Below, in pieces: positions 57,330 through 64,000 of a stretch of DNA of 64,000 bases. This DNA comes from Candidatus Saccharimonadota bacterium. Lineage in GTDB: Bacteria; Patescibacteriota; Saccharimonadia; Saccharimonadales; Saccharimonadaceae. The stretch's first letter is position 1; each line of letters opens with the position of its first letter. The position numbers and the translations under genes are program-made. The stretch covers positions 372,001 through 436,000 of the forward strand of contig OX335598.1 in NCBI GenBank assembly GCA_946893605.1, written 5' to 3'. A model generated the notes under the pieces. It ran no database searches and was not told where the DNA came from. It saw only the letters and a program-made list of their open reading frames with translations.

Positions 57330-58265
57330 ATGGCTACGAAGAAAACTTCAAAGAAAGCCCCAGTTAAAGCCGCAGAAAAGAAAACCGCTGCCGCTAAGAC
57401 TGAAACCAAAACGACCGTCAAGCGCGTCGTTGCTGAATCTACCGCTAAAAGCAAGCGTGTCGAACTAGATTCTAAATTACCAAACAACTTAATTAACATA
57501 GTTATTGCGGAAGTCATCGGTACGTTCATTTTGACACTTGCCGCATTATTCGCATCAGATATTTTGTCATCGATGTATGTCGGTTTTGCGTTGATGTTTA
57601 TCGTTGCAATTATCGGCAACATTTCTGGCGCACACGTAAACCCAGCTGTCACATTTGGTCTATGGACAATGCGTAAACTAAAGACTGTACTTGTACCATT
57701 TTACTGGGGTGCACAATTCCTCGGTGCAATGGCGGCTATCGTACTTGTCGGTTCATTAACAAACGGCGGCTTTGCCCTAAGCTTCGACCAATTTACTGCA
57801 TTCTCTTGGAATATCTTCGCGATGGAATTAGTCGGTACCGCTGTATTTGTATTCGGCATCGCCGCAGTTTTGCAGCGCAAAGAAATCAAAGCAGCTGGTC
57901 AAGCTTTTGGAATTGGCCTGGCATTGATGATTGGTCTTGTCGTATCTGGCTCAATCTCTTCGTACATTAAAAGTATTGCTATTGCAAAAATCCAAAAAGA
58001 TCAAAGCACTACTCAAACTGAGAAAAACGGCCGCACTTACCCACGCGAGATCTACATCTCAGGCGCAACTTTAAACCCAGCAGTTTCTTTGGCTGTTACA
58101 GAGAAAACCGACTCTCAGCTACGCAGCAACGGAGTATTGCCAGCTGAAGGCGAAAAAAGCTATTCACGCTTTAGCCTGGAAGTAATTGCCGCTACCCTAA
58201 TCGGCGCAGCATTAGGCGGTAACCTATTTCTACTCGTCAACTACCGAAACAAAGACGAAGAATAG
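57330..58265 (+). CDS. Aquaporin/glycerol facilitator (MIP family) with lysine-rich N-terminus
   Basis: 311 residues. Both pore motifs are present: GAHVNPAVTFG and GATLNPAVSLA, with about six membrane helices. It conducts water or small neutral solutes. The first 48 residues are a Lys/Ala/Thr-rich tail (TKKTSKKAPVKAAEKKTAAA) unusual for MIP proteins, and the loop before the second NPA is long and charged (QKDQSTTQTEKNGRTYP). AAGGAGG precedes the ATG. A terminator follows. Confidence 0.93.
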   Translation: MATKKTSKKAPVKAAEKKTAAAKTETKTTVKRVVAESTAKSKRVELDSKLPNNLINIVIAEVIGTFILTLAALFASDILSSMYVGFALMFIVAIIGNISGAHVNPAVTFGLWTMRKLKTVLVPFYWGAQFLGAMAAIVLVGSLTNGGFALSFDQFTAFSWNIFAMELVGTAVFVFGIAAVLQRKEIKAAGQAFGIGLALMIGLVVSGSISSYIKSIAIAKIQKDQSTTQTEKNGRTYPREIYISGATLNPAVSLAVTEKTDSQLRSNGVLPAEGEKSYSRFSLEVIAATLIGAALGGNLFLLVNYRNKDEE

Positions 58266-58283
58266 ATTATAACTTCACAATAA

Positions 58284-58314
58284 AATATCCCGCTTAATCG
58301 GCGGGGTATTTTTT
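58284..58314 (+). terminator. Terminator of the aquaporin gene
   Basis: AATATCCCGC (58284-58293) pairs with GCGGGGTATT (58301-58310), followed by T6. Confidence 0.8.
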
Positions 58315-58317
58315 ATG

Positions 58318-59388
58318 TCAATCTTCCTGAGTCGGCCGATCAATCAGCTCCGGCTGCGCTTGATTATCGCCGCCAGAAATTCGCACGACATCCTTATCAA
58401 TCTTCCCTAGTTCCTTATACGTATTGTTATAATGACCAACGGTTGTGCTAAGACTCTTGCCCATTTTCGTCATCAACTCGTCAAACTTTTTAATATGAAC
58501 GCCCAATTGACCAACTCGAACTTGAATATCCTTAGCTTGCTCTTCAATTTGTAGACTACGAAGCCCCTGAAGAACGGTCTGTAGGTACGCCAAAAAACTA
58601 GTCGGACTAACAATAATCACTCGCTTATCTCGGAACGCATATTCAATCAAATCGCGACTCGAACCGCCCTGACCGACATTGTTAATCAGAAGATCGTAAT
58701 ACAAAGATTCGCTAGGAATAAACATAAAAGCAAAGTCCATTGTGTTTTCGCGCGGACGAATATATTTACTAGTTTCGTCGATTCGCCCCTTAAGGTCAGC
58801 CTTCACCTTATTTAGCCACATTTCACGCTCAGATTTTGTCTCGGCGTTAATCATCCGATTGTAATTCTCCAAAGAAAACTTACTGTCCACCGGCAATATT
58901 TGACCCTTGTCCAAAAAAATAACCGCGTCAACAATTTCACCGTCCTTGAAGCGATATTGCATTTGATATTGCTTGGCTGGCAAAACGTTATCCAACACAC
59001 TCTCCAGATAAAACTCCCCAAAAACGCCACGCTGCTTTGGATTTTGCAACACGTTTTGCAAGGTTTTAAGATCGGTCGCCACATCAACCACGCGCTTATT
59101 GGTCTCATCCAATTTTGCCAATCGCCGCGTCACATCAGCCACCAACTTCGCGCTCTCTGACAATTGTTTCTGCACGGAAGTCTGAACTTGCGCGTTACTT
59201 CGCTCCAACTTATCACTGACGGATTCATTCAGTTTCGCAATCGTCCGCCCCAATTCCACAACATCGGTTTTAATTAGCTCGACGGATGATTGATTTTTTA
59301 GCTCGCTGATTTTTGATTGCAGGACAAATAAAGTCGCGCCCAAACCAATAGTAATAACAATTAAGAGAATAATGATAATGATTTCCAT
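58318..59388 (-). CDS. rmuC: DNA recombination protein RmuC
   Basis: 356 residues. An N-terminal membrane helix (about 3-24), a coiled coil (about 28-120) and the RmuC nuclease-like domain with RGVFGEFYLESVLDNVLP, DAVIFLDKGQILPVDSKF and FMFIPSESLYYDLL. RmuC proteins limit inverted-repeat-induced rearrangements. Convergent with the aquaporin gene. Confidence 0.93.
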   Translation of the reverse strand: MEIIIIILLIVITIGLGATLFVLQSKISELKNQSSVELIKTDVVELGRTIAKLNESVSDKLERSNAQVQTSVQKQLSESAKLVADVTRRLAKLDETNKRVVDVATDLKTLQNVLQNPKQRGVFGEFYLESVLDNVLPAKQYQMQYRFKDGEIVDAVIFLDKGQILPVDSKFSLENYNRMINAETKSEREMWLNKVKADLKGRIDETSKYIRPRENTMDFAFMFIPSESLYYDLLINNVGQGGSSRDLIEYAFRDKRVIIVSPTSFLAYLQTVLQGLRSLQIEEQAKDIQVRVGQLGVHIKKFDELMTKMGKSLSTTVGHYNNTYKELGKIDKDVVRISGGDNQAQPELIDRPTQED

Positions 59389-59406
59389 ACACTTAGTGTA
59401 CAGTGA

Positions 59407-59901
59407 TTATAACGCCAAGACAACTCGTGCTAAGATCGCGAATAAAGTCATAAATAAAATTGCTGCGCCGTTGCCACGAATTCTATTCAACCAGATTAAC
59501 GACAAGTACACCAAAACTGTCGCCAAAATTACCCATAGCAATGACAAAACCCAAGATCCGCCAGCCCATAATGTAGCGCCCCACAATGACACAGTTGCCG
59601 CGATTACCACTAATAGAGGTCGCTTAATGCCAAATACCGCCAACACCGGCACCAACATAATTCCCGCCAGAACTAACGCAACGTAAGATGCGATGCTTGT
59701 GCTGTTTGCACAAATAGAAATATGCTCAGCGTTCGCGCAAAATACGGGTGTAATCATAAATTTATCAAACGCAAGCGCCAGTAACCAGATAGCCACGCCG
59801 CTAGCGACTAAAATCGCCAAAATCCTCAAGAAAACTCGCCTTGAAAATGGATATGTGTAATCTGATATTTCTTCACGGAAAATAGCTGACAATAATTTCA
59901 T
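59407..59901 (-). CDS. Polytopic membrane protein, unknown
   Basis: 164 residues from MKLLSAIFREE, with about four membrane helices and a loop holding two cysteines (VFCANAEHISICAN). No family recognised. TACAAT lies exactly 6 bases before the chosen ATG, which is preferred over the upstream alternative. Confidence 0.7.
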   Translation of the reverse strand: MKLLSAIFREEISDYTYPFSRRVFLRILAILVASGVAIWLLALAFDKFMITPVFCANAEHISICANSTSIASYVALVLAGIMLVPVLAVFGIKRPLLVVIAATVSLWGATLWAGGSWVLSLLWVILATVLVYLSLIWLNRIRGNGAAILFMTLFAILARVVLAL

Positions 59902-59946
59902 ACGTAAATTGTAACGTAAACTTGTCAATATTGCAAATGTATATGC

Positions 59947-60429
59947 TTAAATATTATGCTTTTTCAGGAGACTCATCGGCTTATACCAAACAACCCCTAC
60001 GCAAGCAATCAATAATCCGCCAATAACGTCAAGCGGCGTATGCACCAGAGCAATGACTCGACCGACGCATATTAGAATCGTCATAACCAGACAAACAACA
60101 GCTAGTCGCCAACTCTTTGCTCCGAAAAATACCGCCAAAGTAATCGCCATTGTAAATAACGCGTGATCGGACGGAAAACCCGGATTATTAAGGAATGACG
60201 CGCCGGCAGACACACCCAGAATCTCGAACGGGCGCATTTGATCTGGTTGATAAATTGACCCGATAATTTTTGCCGCCACGTAAGCAGTCAAACCAGCCAT
60301 CAACACTTGGCTATAAACTTGATACTTCTCTTTATTTGGAACCAATTTTATCAGCGCGTACGCACCAATTAGCACGACCGGCACCACCAGTCCGTCAGCA
60401 ATCAGCTTCACAATCCATTGCAAATCCAT
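59947..60429 (-). CDS. PAP2 family phosphatase
   Basis: 160 residues from MDLQWIVKL, about five membrane helices. The PAP2 motifs are YQPDQMRPFE, NPGFPSDHALF and GRVIALVHTPLDVIGG, with the catalytic histidines. It likely dephosphorylates a lipid such as undecaprenyl pyrophosphate or phosphatidic acid at the membrane surface. TATACT lies exactly 6 bases before ATG 60429. Confidence 0.9.
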   Translation of the reverse strand: MDLQWIVKLIADGLVVPVVLIGAYALIKLVPNKEKYQVYSQVLMAGLTAYVAAKIIGSIYQPDQMRPFEILGVSAGASFLNNPGFPSDHALFTMAITLAVFFGAKSWRLAVVCLVMTILICVGRVIALVHTPLDVIGGLLIACVGVVWYKPMSLLKKHNI

Positions 60430-60508
60430 ACTATAAGTATATCGCGTCAACGACCGCCAGTAAACGCTTGCGGAAATCATTTTTCTATAGTACAATTATG
60501 TTTGCCGT

Positions 60509-60582
60509 TGGGATGTCGCCAAGTGGTAAGGCAGCGGGTTCTGGTCCCGCCATTCGGGGTTCGAATCCCTCCATCCCAGCCA
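60509..60582 (+). tRNA. tRNA-Gln (anticodon CTG)
   Basis: Cloverleaf with acceptor TGGGATG/CATCCCA, D stem GCC/GGC, anticodon stem GCGGG/CCCGC with loop TTCTGGT (anticodon CTG), T stem with GGTTCGAAT, discriminator G and an encoded CCA (60580-60582). Together with GatCAB in the same window it fits indirect Gln-tRNA formation. Confidence 0.95.
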
Positions 60583-60603
60583 AGTTTGAAATTTAGCAGC
60601 CAA

Positions 60604-61023
60604 TTATTTGGCTGTTTTTTTCGTCGATAAATTTGCGCAAATCAATAAAATCCACATCATAAATACCAGAAAAATCGCAGCCACATTATTCACATTCTTT
60701 ATCGTTGCACCAAATATCACCGCCGCGTGCCCATTCACAAACGCCAAAAAACTAATTACCGTCATAATCCCCAAACTCAAAAAACCAGCCATTCTGCTCG
60801 TCAGAGTAATTCTTTTTGGCATATTCATATCAATTAAAAACGGCAACGACGTTAGCTCGGCAACAACCAATATTATCGCAATCGGAAGACTTAAATATGG
60901 CGTAATTCCCGCAGAGGTAAGGACCGCAGAAAACTTCTCAAATGTAAATAATTGACATAATAATGGCACCATTATCAATAGTCCTGTAATCAATTTAACA
61001 ACTTTATTCACTTTTCTAGACAT
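60604..61023 (-). CDS. DoxX-like four-helix membrane protein
   Basis: 139 residues with about four membrane helices. FTFEKFSAVLTSAGI and the segment VVAELTSLPFLI with a membrane Glu resemble DoxX/MauE-type proteins; the call is tentative. TTGAGC and TATACT are 17 bp apart, and the -10 lies exactly 6 bases from the ATG. 61030-61187 upstream holds only this promoter; I see no other gene there. Confidence 0.65.
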   Translation of the reverse strand: MSRKVNKVVKLITGLLIMVPLLCQLFTFEKFSAVLTSAGITPYLSLPIAIILVVAELTSLPFLIDMNMPKRITLTSRMAGFLSLGIMTVISFLAFVNGHAAVIFGATIKNVNNVAAIFLVFMMWILLICANLSTKKTAK

Positions 61024-61187
61024 AATTTCAGTATAGCTTGCGCGTCAAAAAAGCTCAAGCTTGTTGTATTTTTTACGAAAGCACTTGCACTTTTTATAAA
61101 AACGTCATAAAGTTAAATCAGCGAACGTTACAAAAATAAACACCATAAAACAGTATCTTTCGCTCTACGACAAATCCACCACAACTT

Positions 61188-61215
61188 AAAATACCCCGTC
61201 TCTATGGGGTATTTT
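61188..61215. terminator. Bidirectional terminator at the end of trmD
   Basis: AAAATACCCC (61188-61197) pairs perfectly with GGGGTATTTT (61206-61215). The stop codon of trmD lies within it. Confidence 0.8.
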
Positions 61216-61870
61216 TATTGGTCAATATCCGCGACTGTTCAGCGCGCCACTCGGCAATTTTTCCGTGGTGTCCGCTCAATAAAACATCCGGCACACGTAA
61301 ACCTTTAAACTCCTCAGGTCGTGTATATTGTGGAAATTCCAACGTTTCTCCATCTGAAAAACTTTCAATTTCCGCAGACTTTTCGCCGCCCAAAACTCCA
61401 GGAATCAATCTAACAATAGAATCAATCATCATCATCGCAGCCAACTCTCCGCCCGTCAGCACAAAATCACCGATACTCCATTGCTCATCAACTAGTTCCA
61501 AAATTCGCTCATCAACACCCTCGTATCGCCCGCAAATAAATATCACACCCCTGTCATCATCGGCTTCTTTCTGAGCTTTAGCCTGCTTCCAGCGTTGCCC
61601 GCGCGGACTCATTAATACCACCTTCGCCGTTTCATCCTGAGATTTCGCAAACTCCACCGCTTTCCATAACGGCTCAACCATTAGAAGCATTCCATCTCCA
61701 CCGCCATACGGCGTATCATCCACCTGACGCCGCGGACCTAGGCCAAACTCCCGCAAATTCACTGTCGTAAGCTCCACGATACCGTCTTTCTGAGCCTTCC
61801 ACATCATGGAATTATTAAAAACTCCCGTTGTCATTTCTGGGAAAAGTGTAATTACCTGAAACTTTCTCAT
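61202..61870 (-). CDS. trmD: tRNA (guanine-37-N1)-methyltransferase
   Basis: 222 residues. SPOUT-fold enzyme methylating G37 next to the anticodon, which prevents frameshifting. VITLFPEMTTGVFNNSM, DTPYGGGDGMLLMVEPL, ICGRYEGVDERILE and IGDFVLTGGELAAM (the knot that binds S-adenosylmethionine) are all present. TACACT lies 7 bases before the ATG. Divergent from cassette D, whose -35 is 20 bases upstream of the trmD start. Confidence 0.96.
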   Translation of the reverse strand: MRKFQVITLFPEMTTGVFNNSMMWKAQKDGIVELTTVNLREFGLGPRRQVDDTPYGGGDGMLLMVEPLWKAVEFAKSQDETAKVVLMSPRGQRWKQAKAQKEADDDRGVIFICGRYEGVDERILELVDEQWSIGDFVLTGGELAAMMMIDSIVRLIPGVLGGEKSAEIESFSDGETLEFPQYTRPEEFKGLRVPDVLLSGHHGKIAEWRAEQSRILTNKNTP

Positions 61871-61890
61871 CTGTTACAGTGTAGCAAGTA

Positions 61891-61919
61891 TTGACTTTTT
61901 TGTCCAGGTATGATATATA
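61891..61919 (+). promoter_or_regulatory. Cassette D promoter (extended -10)
   Basis: TTGACT (61891-61896), a 17-bp spacer and TATATA (61914-61919) preceded by TGA. Same geometry as cassettes A, B and C. Confidence 0.8.
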
Positions 61920-61925
61920 TGTATT

Positions 61926-61977
61926 AGCTTTTGTTCAACCGAACAGAAGTAGCCCTTACATAGAAAGGACAACTACA
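61926..61977 (+). promoter_or_regulatory. Cassette D leader with 5'-terminal hairpin
   Basis: The predicted transcript begins AGCTTTTG. GCTTTTGTTC (61927-61936) pairs with GAACAGAAGT (61941-61950) over a 4-base loop. The AAAGGA ribosome site lies 9 bases before the ATG. Confidence 0.65.
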
Positions 61978-62109
61978 ATGGATACCACCATCTCCATTTT
62001 CATCGTCATTATCCTCATCGTCGCCCCCCCGATCATCGCGAAGGTCGCTGCCGGCGGTCTCGTCGACTTCCTTGTCGCGAAGTATCTGAACAAGAAGGAT
62101 GGTGAGTGA
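61978..62109 (+). CDS. Cassette D product 1, 43-residue membrane peptide
   Basis: A single membrane helix (ISIFIVIILIVAPPIIAKVA) with a central Pro-Pro kink, then a short amphipathic part and a basic-acidic tail (YLNKKDGE). No family recognised. Codons are G/C-ending (ATC, GTC, AAG), unlike neighbours. Its stop overlaps the start of a second small ORF. It could be a membrane peptide toxin, a small regulator or a phage-type peptide; nothing decides between these. Confidence 0.65.
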   Translation: MDTTISIFIVIILIVAPPIIAKVAAGGLVDFLVAKYLNKKDGE

Positions 62110-62222
62110 GTCAAAACTCAGTGGTGTTCCTGGCGGGAGTCATGGCGCTCCCACCGGGATTCATCATTTTCTGGATCGACACGCTCCAACTACCCTTCCC
62201 GCTAGAGGATGTTGGCGGTTGA
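62106..62222 (+). CDS. Cassette D product 2, 38-residue membrane peptide
   Basis: GTG start overlapping the first ORF's TGA as GTGA, with AAGGA 7 bases upstream. The peptide starts MSQNSVVFLAGVMALPPGF, continues with one hydrophobic span ending FIIFWIDTL, and closes with an acidic tail. It also carries a Pro-Pro in the helix, like product 1. Too short for family assignment. The four-base overlap implies coupled translation of the two peptides, perhaps as partners. Confidence 0.55.
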   Translation: MSQNSVVFLAGVMALPPGFIIFWIDTLQLPFPLEDVGG

Positions 62223-62250
62223 GTCTCTCGACCCATCACAAAGGGCTAAC

Positions 62251-62318
62251 GCCCGCCAATGAGAATAGCTCGCCTTGAGACATTAAGTCTCGGCTTGAGC
62301 CTCTTGGCGGGCTATTTT
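62251..62318 (+). terminator. Cassette D 3' elongated hairpin terminator
   Basis: GCCCGCCAA (62251-62259) pairs with TTGGCGGGC (62304-62312). Further stems inside (GAG/CTC, GCTC/GAGC, GCC/GGC, GAGAC/GTCTC) give one long interrupted hairpin, followed by TATTTTC. The core resembles the 3' hairpin of cassette B. Confidence 0.7.
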
Positions 62319-62349
62319 CATGTCTTTTTGCAGAAATTATTCCCCACCA

Positions 62350-62379
62350 AAAAACCGTCCTTATTGGGACGGTTTTTTA
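62350..62379. terminator. Bidirectional terminator after khpA
   Basis: AAAAAACCGTCC (62350-62361) pairs over 12 bp with GGACGGTTTTTT (62368-62379). It ends the leftward rnc-khpA unit and backs up cassette D. 62380-62461 holds no feature I can support. Confidence 0.85.
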
Positions 62380-62461
62380 GCACAAATAAGGCTCTCAATG
62401 GTTTCCCATTGTCTCGCATAGAGCTGTTCTCGCATAATGTCTGTGCTTGAACTGGTTTTAA

Positions 62462-62851
62462 TTATATATCAAGATCGTCGAGTTCTGCAAGCTCTTTTCT
62501 GGTGTTTTCTGCGTAAGATGATTCATTTTCCACAGTTTTATCTGTTGAGTTATCCACAGAAGCATGATCATTATAGCTATTGCTCTCACGCTCACCAGAA
62601 AAACCATCATTGTTAACGATCTTCAAGTTATATCGAGCGTCATTCTTTGCGCCCAAAGCTCGCAGAAGTGTACGCAAACTCTGTGCCGTACTGCCGCGCT
62701 TACCAATAACTCGACCCAAATCTGCTGGATTAACTGTCAATGTTAGTAAAACGCCCTTTTCATCAATTGTTCGATCTACTACAACATCTTCTGGATGTCC
62801 AACCAACGCCTTTACAGTATATTCTACAAACTGCTGATCTATTGTTGACAT
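62462..62851 (-). CDS. khpA: KH-domain RNA-binding protein KhpA-like
   Basis: 129 residues from MSTIDQQFVEYTVKAL. The KH core is LGRVIGKRGSTAQSLRTLLRA with the GxxG loop (GKRG). A polar, acidic C-terminal extension of about 45 residues (DHASVDNSTDKTVENE) is longer than in typical KhpA. It probably acts as an RNA chaperone linked to cell growth. GGAGGAGG precedes the ATG, so the upstream open extension is not used. Confidence 0.9.
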   Translation of the reverse strand: MSTIDQQFVEYTVKALVGHPEDVVVDRTIDEKGVLLTLTVNPADLGRVIGKRGSTAQSLRTLLRALGAKNDARYNLKIVNNDGFSGERESNSYNDHASVDNSTDKTVENESSYAENTRKELAELDDLDI

Positions 62852-62921
62852 TCTGCCCCTCCTCCTGGAATTAAACTGTATTTTCATTATACACGAGCAG
62901 TTTACGCCGTGCAAACTTTAA

Positions 62922-63638
62922 TTATTTCTCGCCAGATTCTTTATATTTAGCAATTGCAGCACGAGCAGCTTGCTGTTGAGCAACTTGCTTAGATGGACCA
63001 ATGCCTCGCCCCATCATATTATCGCCAACAAAAACCCCAAGGGTAAAGACCTTATCATGATCTGGACCTTCTTCGCTCAGGACTTTATATATTGGCGTTT
63101 GATTGTCAACTCGCTGAGAAATCTCCTGCAAATATGACTTCGGATCACGCCAACTGCCCGACTCTAAAATTCCATCCAACTTAACAATTATATGCTTGTG
63201 AATAAAATCGCGAGCATCGTCAAAGCCACGCTCCAAATAAATAGCGCCGATTACCGCCTCAAACGCATTAGCTAAAATCTGTAAATGTGCTCGCTCCGAG
63301 CCGTTCTTCTCACCCTTTGACATGCGAATCAGCGGACCATAGCCCAACTTATCGCCAGCATCGCCAATACTTTCTGTTCGCACCAAAGCTGCCCGCCAAG
63401 CAGTCAAAATTCCCTCTGGCTCAGAAAAATGCGTAAACAAATATTCTGTTACCGCCAATTCCAAAACCGCATCGCCTAAGAATTCCAAGCGCTCATTGTG
63501 GTGATGAACGGATTTTCGATGCTCATTCACATAACTACGATGAGTCAAAGCTGTAATCAGCAAATCCAAATTCGTAAATTCAAAACCTAATTTTTCGCGC
63601 GCAAAATCTTGATATGGCGCAGTGTTCATTCCGTTCAT
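62922..63638 (-). CDS. rnc: Ribonuclease III
   Basis: 238 residues. Catalytic signature NERLEFLGDAVLELAVTEYL and the later acidic pair in ANAFEAVIGAIYLERG, followed by a dsRNA-binding domain (DPKSYLQEISQ to KQVAQQQAARAAI). Processes rRNA and structured RNAs; the hairpin-rich cassette transcripts in this window are possible substrates. Start touches the stop of the Nudix gene. Confidence 0.96.
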   Translation of the reverse strand: MNGMNTAPYQDFAREKLGFEFTNLDLLITALTHRSYVNEHRKSVHHHNERLEFLGDAVLELAVTEYLFTHFSEPEGILTAWRAALVRTESIGDAGDKLGYGPLIRMSKGEKNGSERAHLQILANAFEAVIGAIYLERGFDDARDFIHKHIIVKLDGILESGSWRDPKSYLQEISQRVDNQTPIYKVLSEEGPDHDKVFTLGVFVGDNMMGRGIGPSKQVAQQQAARAAIAKYKESGEK

Positions 63639-64000
63639 TTATAAATTCTCCTGTCTAATTCGTTTCATCGCCAAAAGAATCAGCTTGCCAATATCTTCAT
63701 ATTCAACTTCATCCAGCGCCTCATGAAAACTAAACCATTTAAGACCATTCATCCACTCTTCCTTTTGGAGTTTCTCATTAGGATCCAACGCCTTAACTAG
63801 ATAAACTTGCGTCGTCATCAATACCAATTTATCGATTCGACGATAACGAAAATTCACCTTGCCTAGCCAGCCGTGCAGCTCAATTTTCTTCAGTCCAGTT
63901 TCCTCACCGATTTCCCTACGAGCCGTCACTTGAGCTGTTTCACCTGGCTCAATGTGCCCTTTTGGAATTGTCCAGCGGTCGCGAGCGTCTTGATATAGCA
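63639..64000 (-). CDS. Nudix hydrolase (5' end beyond the window)
   Basis: The visible 120 residues include DRWTIPKGHIEPGET and ARREIGEETGLKKIE, a complete Nudix box, then a C-terminal half with YRRIDKLVLMTTQVYLV. The start lies to the right of the window. It is directly followed by rnc. This type often resembles diadenosine polyphosphate hydrolases, but the substrate cannot be read from sequence. Confidence 0.88.
   Translation of the reverse strand, partial: LYQDARDRWTIPKGHIEPGETAQVTARREIGEETGLKKIELHGWLGKVNFRYRRIDKLVLMTTQVYLVKALDPNEKLQKEEWMNGLKWFSFHEALDEVEYEDIGKLILLAMKRIRQENL

Noticed and set aside
62259-62450. 63-codon rightward ORF
   Set aside because: It runs through the cassette D terminator and the strong bidirectional terminator at 62350-62379; no ribosome site. 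It is a reading of hairpin DNA.

Overview
The window looks like a chromosome segment of a Candidatus Saccharibacteria (TM7, Patescibacteria/CPR) bacterium, probably of an oral or other host-associated lineage. The basis is gene content: very compact operons, a two-gene transketolase, a GatCAB amidotransferase, a membrane-anchored DUF1524 HNH nuclease, a PilB-type ATPase, many small membrane proteins and several proteins I cannot assign. No rRNA was seen and one tRNA (Gln, CUG) was found. About 35 single-base frame breaks interrupt otherwise normal housekeeping genes (radA, clpC, nusA, dnaE, uvrB and others). Several lie in homopolymer runs, so I read most of them as sequencing or assembly indels, and genes are annotated across the breaks.

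Layout. 1-9100: a penicillin-binding protein, then a leftward block of PIN-TRAM protein, radA, an HExxH protein, clpC, nusA and a secreted HNH nuclease. 9121-15977: M1 aminopeptidase, an atypical cassette (A), an RNase HII-YraN fusion, rplS and malic enzyme. 15980-24043: a large unknown gene behind a perfect palindrome, pilB, a TrmH-type methyltransferase, cassette B and dnaE. 24063-32564: galU, gatC-gatA-x-gatB, uvrB and membrane proteins. 32685-40396: a LOG protein, a sugar-phosphate operon (rpiB-rpe-tktN-tktC-fba-pfkB-like), cassette C and GAPDH. 40467-49213: Rel, ppa, trxB, FKBP, pheT, a small inserted ORF, a mini M16-like peptidase, ASCH and CYTH proteins. 49225-52121: an accessory island between 17-bp direct repeats, with a thymidylate-synthase-family protein, a QueC-like PP-loop protein, a Nudix hydrolase and an unknown. 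52149-57272: a hydrolase, HIT protein, RclA-family flavoprotein, duplication scars and pheS. 57330-64000: an aquaporin, rmuC, tRNA-Gln, trmD, cassette D, khpA, rnc and a Nudix hydrolase.

Two signals stand out. First, four scattered cassettes (A-D) share one architecture: a TTGAC(A/T) -35 box, a 17-bp spacer, a TGN-extended -10, a transcript predicted to begin AGCTTT, a 5'-terminal hairpin built from that start, a good ribosome binding site, a small unfamiliar product (mostly membrane or lipoprotein), and strong 3' hairpins. Second, most other promoters visible here follow a strict rule: a TATAAT-like -10 lies exactly 6 bases before the start codon in 17 genes, which implies leaderless mRNAs. 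The cassettes break that rule. Together with the direct-repeat island and the recombination scar beside the RclA gene, they are the best candidates for recently acquired or undescribed biology.

How the genes fit together: the rpiB-to-pfkB operon plus GAPDH supports interconversion of pentose and hexose phosphates and lower glycolysis. GatCAB together with tRNA-Gln fits indirect Gln-tRNA synthesis. RadA, UvrB, RmuC, RNase HII and DnaE cover DNA maintenance. NusA, KhpA, RNase III, TrmD and a SpoU methyltransferase cover RNA metabolism. The HNH nuclease and PilB fit DNA and surface interactions typical of episymbionts.
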